NCBI GenBank assembly: GCA_964426815.1 | Contig: CAYRRZ010000002.1 | Span: 6,076-70,075, forward strand | Direction of reading: 5' to 3' | Length of the DNA stretch: 64,000 nt | Source of the DNA: JADZEJ01 sp964426815 | GTDB taxonomy: Bacteria; Patescibacteriota; Patescibacteriia; 2-12-FULL-60-25 | Shown here: positions 60,874 to 64,000 of the stretch, piece after piece | How the letters are laid out: each line of letters begins with the position of its first letter | Numbering within the stretch: position 1 is the stretch's first letter | Made by a program: the position numbers and the translations under genes | The notes under the pieces: model-generated | The model's database searches: none | What the model was told of the DNA's origin: nothing | What the model saw: the letters and a program-made list of their open reading frames with translations, nothing else

Positions 60874-61836
60874 TTAAGAAATTGTAAGTATCACATTGCC
60901 AATTTTTTGGCCTGTCTCAACATATCGATAGGCCTCAACAATCTGTTCCAATGGATAACTACGATCAATCACAGGCTTATACTTCCCCGTTTCAACCAAC
61001 CCTTTCAAAAAAAGAAGATCTTGCGTACAAATACTCGGAATAGGAAAAAGCACCCTTTTCTTTCCAAATAAGGCAGTAAAAAGAGCCAAAAACGGATTTT
61101 GAAACCATGGCCCCAATTCAGTAGACATATAGATTCCCCTCTTTTTAAGGAGAGGTTTACAGACACCAAATGTAGCCTTACCTACCGCATCAAAAATAAC
61201 ATCGAACACTTGGTCTATTTTGGTAAAATCTTCTTTTGTATAATCGATCACTCGATCTGCACCCAATGATTTTACAAGATCAACATACTTCGTCGCACAA
61301 ACAGCCGTCACCTCAGCACCCATAGATTTCGCGATTTGTACCGCTGCTGAACCAATACCGCCCGTTGCACCATTAATCAGAATACATTGCCCAGTCTGAA
61401 GGTTTGCAGCCCGAAGATCACAAAGCGCATAATGTGCCCCTTCCGTAATGGGAGCTGCTTGTTCAAATGTTGTATCTGCTGGCATGTGTACCAGGGTCCC
61501 GCTCTCTTTAATAACCATGTATTCAGCATGCGCGCCAAAATCTGTGTCAGAATATCCAAAAACCCGATCACCCTGCTTAAACAACGTAACATTTTTCCCA
61601 ATATCTTCAATTTCTCCAGCAAACTCATTTCCGAGGGTTTGATTTTTTGGTCGAATGAGTCCACTGAACAATCTACTGATGACATATTCCGCGCTTCTGA
61701 ATCCGCAGTCCGTTCGATTAACTGTTGTTGCCCTGATCTTGATTAAAACTTCGGTGTCTTTTGGCACCGGCTTATCAATTTCGGTAATACGAACAACTTC
61801 AGGTGGCCCATACCTGGTATGTATAGCTGCTTTCAT
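60874..61836 (-). CDS. Zinc-free MDR-family NAD(P)H oxidoreductase (quinone reductase-like)
   Basis: 320 aa. The GroES-like half has TTVNRTDCG and GNEFAGEIEDIG. The Rossmann half has INGATGGIGSAAVQIAKSMGA. The zinc ligands of alcohol dehydrogenases are not in place, which points to the quinone oxidoreductase branch. It is the last gene of a run with a DoxX protein and a cytochrome b5-like protein. Confidence 0.88.
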   Translation of the reverse strand: MKAAIHTRYGPPEVVRITEIDKPVPKDTEVLIKIRATTVNRTDCGFRSAEYVISRLFSGLIRPKNQTLGNEFAGEIEDIGKNVTLFKQGDRVFGYSDTDFGAHAEYMVIKESGTLVHMPADTTFEQAAPITEGAHYALCDLRAANLQTGQCILINGATGGIGSAAVQIAKSMGAEVTAVCATKYVDLVKSLGADRVIDYTKEDFTKIDQVFDVIFDAVGKATFGVCKPLLKKRGIYMSTELGPWFQNPFLALFTALFGKKRVLFPIPSICTQDLLFLKGLVETGKYKPVIDRSYPLEQIVEAYRYVETGQKIGNVILTIS

Positions 61837-61840
61837 ATTT

Positions 61841-62218
61841 TTATTTCCCGCTCTTTTTCCACTTTTCATCCAAGGTCCACGCATCCGGCTTACCTAAAAC
61901 AAGGGAAAGGCCTGCAGCTGCTAAAGCCGCATCACGAACGCCAACTGCTCCCCCAACCGATACCGCAATCCCGGCTAAATGCGCCGCTAAAATCGCAGCA
62001 GAAAAACGCGTAAAGCAACCGAGTACCAAAAGAACAGCAAAACAAAGCTCCATCCATCCATTCAACTGAATCAACATTTCAGCCGGGATCGGAAAATATC
62101 CAGTCCACATTGGCAAAAATGCGGTCCACTGAGCTGGATGCAATAATTGTTGCGATCCAAACCAGACAAAAAGCAAAGCCCACGACCAGCGAAGAACAAG
62201 GCGTGAAGCGAGTTCCAT
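61841..62218 (-). CDS. DoxX-family membrane protein
   Basis: 125 aa with four membrane helices. LRWSWALLFVWFGSQQLLHP and LIQLNGWMELCFAVLLVLG fit the DoxX-like pattern. Its start lies 5 nt after the cytochrome b5-like gene, and its stop 4 nt before the MDR gene. Confidence 0.78.
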   Translation of the reverse strand: MELASRLVLRWSWALLFVWFGSQQLLHPAQWTAFLPMWTGYFPIPAEMLIQLNGWMELCFAVLLVLGCFTRFSAAILAAHLAGIAVSVGGAVGVRDAALAAAGLSLVLGKPDAWTLDEKWKKSGK

Positions 62219-62223
62219 AGCGC

Positions 62224-62642
62224 TTATTGTTTAAGAGAGCCGATCTTCAATAAAACGAGCATGGCCTTTGGACGTTTTGAACCACCATGTTGATTGGTAT
62301 AGGCGGCTGTTCCATCGGTTCCACAAAGACCAATAATTGATTGCTCACCACCTGGATGACGAGAAACCCATGAAGTCAAATCATACACATCGCCACCAAT
62401 AGCCGACCAGCAGTTCGCTTTTGTATTATGCGATTGAACATCCGTCATGGCATAGGAAGCTGCAGTGTCCGTACCAGTACCAGTACCCGTACCCGCACCT
62501 GAACCGGTTGTCGTATTTTGAGCTGCAGGCGCCGCAACTTGATTCTGCATCACTGGACGACCTGCATATACAATATACCCACAGCACCGGCGAGCAAAAT
62601 AATAATTGCCGCAATACCAACAAAAAGTTTTTTGGATTCCAT
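62224..62642 (-). CDS. Cytochrome b5-like heme protein, frameshifted after its anchor
   Basis: The C-terminal domain has KANCWSAIGGDVYDLTSWV and SRHPGGEQ (first heme His) and TNQHGG (second). A Thr/Gly linker precedes it. The natural start is probably ATG 62642 in another frame: MESKKLFVGIAAIIILLAG, a membrane anchor, which stops at TGA 62550-62552. The two parts are joined only by a frameshift between about 62552 and 62605. A one-base assembly error is the simplest reason; a real broken gene is possible. It heads the DoxX / MDR run. Confidence 0.75.
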
Positions 62643-62714
62643 AGGGTTCTATTCTTGCATATCGCAATAAAAAATTCCACCCTTGTCTTCATGCATTCTT
62701 CATAGATTCAGCAA

Positions 62715-63371
62715 CTATCTCGGTCCACACAGAGGGAGAATGAAGCAAGAAAAGAAGGCATCGACAATTGCATCCTTCATATCACGCGAAGCTTTTCCTG
62801 GAATTTCAGGCGTAAAAGCTCTTTTCGTTATCCCCTTTGCTAATAACCAACCATCTAAAGCACCGATATTCGGATCATTTTTTGGCTTATCGCAATATCC
62901 ATGCCGAAAATAACAAGCTAAAGCGGGATCAAGAATATCGTCATAGCCGGTCATCATCTCAACACCAAGACCCTGCATACTCAAACTAAATGTATCCCAC
63001 CCATTTGGCGGGATTGATTCGGAGTCATAACAATAAAACGCATCCAATTCGAGATCTTCATGAAAACTAAAAATGTAATCAAAACGAAAGTCCTGAAGAG
63101 CCGATTGAACCTGTACTACCTCAGCTAGGTGTGACCCATCTCGAAAAGATCGGTTGAGATCAACCTCTTGATCAGTAAAACGTGTTTTGCGAGCAACCGC
63201 TGAAGGGCTTATCTCAGGAATCCACACAAAATCTGGCAAAAACTGCTTGTATTTCTCAATTGCCTTCTCTACGCTTTGGATAACCTCATATTCATCGCCA
63301 TGCGTGCCTGCAAAAAGCCCTAAACGAGGCTGCTTACCCTGAATGCGGATACGAAAAGACATATAATTCAT
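62715..63371 (-). CDS. Succinylglutamate desuccinylase/aspartoacylase-like M14 peptidase
   Basis: 218 aa. GLFAGTHGDEYEV has the first zinc His and Glu near residues 24-27, FSFHEDLELDAF the second His, and FTPEIPG the catalytic Glu near 193. DLNRSF is the substrate Arg region. This matches small M14-type amidohydrolases that cut acyl or peptide bonds. The substrate is unknown. The start may be the ATG at 63362. Confidence 0.82.
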   Translation of the reverse strand: MNYMSFRIRIQGKQPRLGLFAGTHGDEYEVIQSVEKAIEKYKQFLPDFVWIPEISPSAVARKTRFTDQEVDLNRSFRDGSHLAEVVQVQSALQDFRFDYIFSFHEDLELDAFYCYDSESIPPNGWDTFSLSMQGLGVEMMTGYDDILDPALACYFRHGYCDKPKNDPNIGALDGWLLAKGITKRAFTPEIPGKASRDMKDAIVDAFFSCFILPLCGPR

Positions 63372-63476
63372 TCTAACATGCCATCAGATGTGACTAGATT
63401 TTAAACCCTTTCTGCATTACAGTTCACAAAGTCTTAACCACAAACGCCCCAGGTTTGCTGTATACATGATTTGCCT

Positions 63477-63734
63477 ATGGCCACATCCCAAGACCCGCTC
63501 CACGGGAAAACCCTCAAATTCATTCTCGAAACCCTTGTTACCGACTATTCATGGGAAGGCTTAGCGACTCGCATCAAGATTAAGTGCTTTCAAAAAGATC
63601 CGAGTATCAAATCTAGTCTAGTCTTTTTACGAAAAACGCCCTGGGCAAGAGAAAAGGTAGAACTACTCTATCTCAAAACACATCGAAACCTCGACGAAGA
63701 ACCGCACTACGCCTCTCCTATTCGACTAGATTAA
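63477..63734 (+). CDS. VF530 (DUF2132) family protein
   Basis: 85 aa. QDPLHGKTLKFILETLV and SSLVFLRKTPWAREKVE are the hallmarks of the VF530 family, small proteins with a DNA-binding-like fold and no clear role. The ATG at 63477 is chosen over a TTG two codons upstream. Confidence 0.9.
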   Translation: MATSQDPLHGKTLKFILETLVTDYSWEGLATRIKIKCFQKDPSIKSSLVFLRKTPWAREKVELLYLKTHRNLDEEPHYASPIRLD

Positions 63735-64000
63735 GTTACTCGCAGTCTTCCACCAAGCCAAACAAAAAATGGTCCGGTTACGGCCAATAACACGGGATAC
63801 CAGTGATTCCCTAGATGCCAGCCGCCAACTGCACCCGCGACTCCCCCAATTCCACCTAAAACCATCAAGGCATAGACATGCTTCATGGGATTCTTCGGAG
63901 CGAGTCTTGCGGTCAAATACCCACCAATAACCGTACACACGCTTCGATAAAAAAGCGCTACACCCAACATCCATGGCACATATGCCTCAGGATGAAGTGC
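63731..64000 (-). CDS. Membrane protein, 5' end beyond the window
   Basis: 90 residues are visible, with three membrane helices (GVALFYRSVCTVIGGYL and HVYALMVLGGIGGVAGAVGG). The frame stays open to the window edge, so the start lies outside. It overlaps the VF530 gene by 4 bp. Family not recognised. Confidence 0.7.
   Translation of the reverse strand, partial: ALHPEAYVPWMLGVALFYRSVCTVIGGYLTARLAPKNPMKHVYALMVLGGIGGVAGAVGGWHLGNHWYPVLLAVTGPFFVWLGGRLRVT

Noticed and set aside
1..64000. Recoded TGA as in SR1/Gracilibacteria
   Set aside because: Several genes end in TGA at normal family lengths, including at ATGA junctions with the next gene.
1..64000. tRNA, rRNA, tmRNA or RNase P RNA genes
   Set aside because: By eye I found no T-loop-like signature with a cloverleaf and no conserved core of the other RNAs. 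A covariance-model scan would be needed to exclude them.

Overview
The window reads as a scaffold of a Patescibacteria (Candidate Phyla Radiation) genome. The evidence is the many short, tightly packed genes, several families typical of that group (tandem CxxC zinc-ribbon protein, small acidic and coiled-coil proteins, a surface protein with a C-terminal domain I associate with Uhrbacteria-like genomes) and the absence of biosynthetic pathways. TGA acts as a normal stop (for example the ATGA junction at 25373), so the SR1/Gracilibacteria code does not apply. The placement is inference. Six runs of exactly 100 N are scaffolding gaps of unknown true length. I found no tRNA, rRNA, CRISPR array or insertion sequence.

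Layout. 1-1553 (minus): PRPP synthetase, a DUF84 NTPase and the start of a third gene. 1735-5652 (plus): a TrmB-like regulator with its operator, a DoxX protein, an unknown protein, a six-hairpin glycosidase and a zinc-ribbon protein. 5693-9936: GreA, a lipoprotein, MsrB, a deacetylase-like protein, an HI0933 flavoprotein and a TfoX-N protein. 9943-12557: an ABC exporter and two single-domain response regulators. 12635-16576: MazG-like, SIMPL and cupredoxin-like proteins, then a DoxX / NDH-2 / thioredoxin-like redox cluster. 16662-22942: a beta-CASP nuclease, an EamA transporter, a glycosidase-like protein, a PRTase-like protein and TypA.

24747-28296 is a class I ribonucleotide reductase operon. 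It has two NrdR boxes, a folded leader, a stand-alone domain normally found at the C-terminus of B12-dependent NrdJ, then NrdB and NrdA. 28361-33519 holds RmuC, a DUF218 protein and several unknowns. 34184-44366 (minus) is a cell-shape and division operon (mreB, mreC, mreD, PBP2, greA, lysS, a nucleotidyltransferase, serS, alr, ftsQ). It is preceded by a DciA-like protein and a fused helicase-nuclease. 48167-52635: a protein with the zinc-site spacing of carboxysomal carbonic anhydrase, a Tgt lacking its zinc ligands, and a membrane-protein pair broken by a gap. 53451-64000: small membrane proteins, a ferritin-like/VIT1 fusion, an Ig-repeat surface protein, EngB, a second redox cluster (cytochrome b5-like / DoxX / MDR) and a VF530 protein.

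Two styles of gene alternate. Most genes are AT-richer, on operons with overlapping ends. About ten are GC-richer, stand alone, mostly have a TTGACA-like promoter with a 16-17 bp spacer, and end in their own hairpin terminator. Two of that second group have the terminator inside the open reading frame, so their mRNAs would lack a stop codon.
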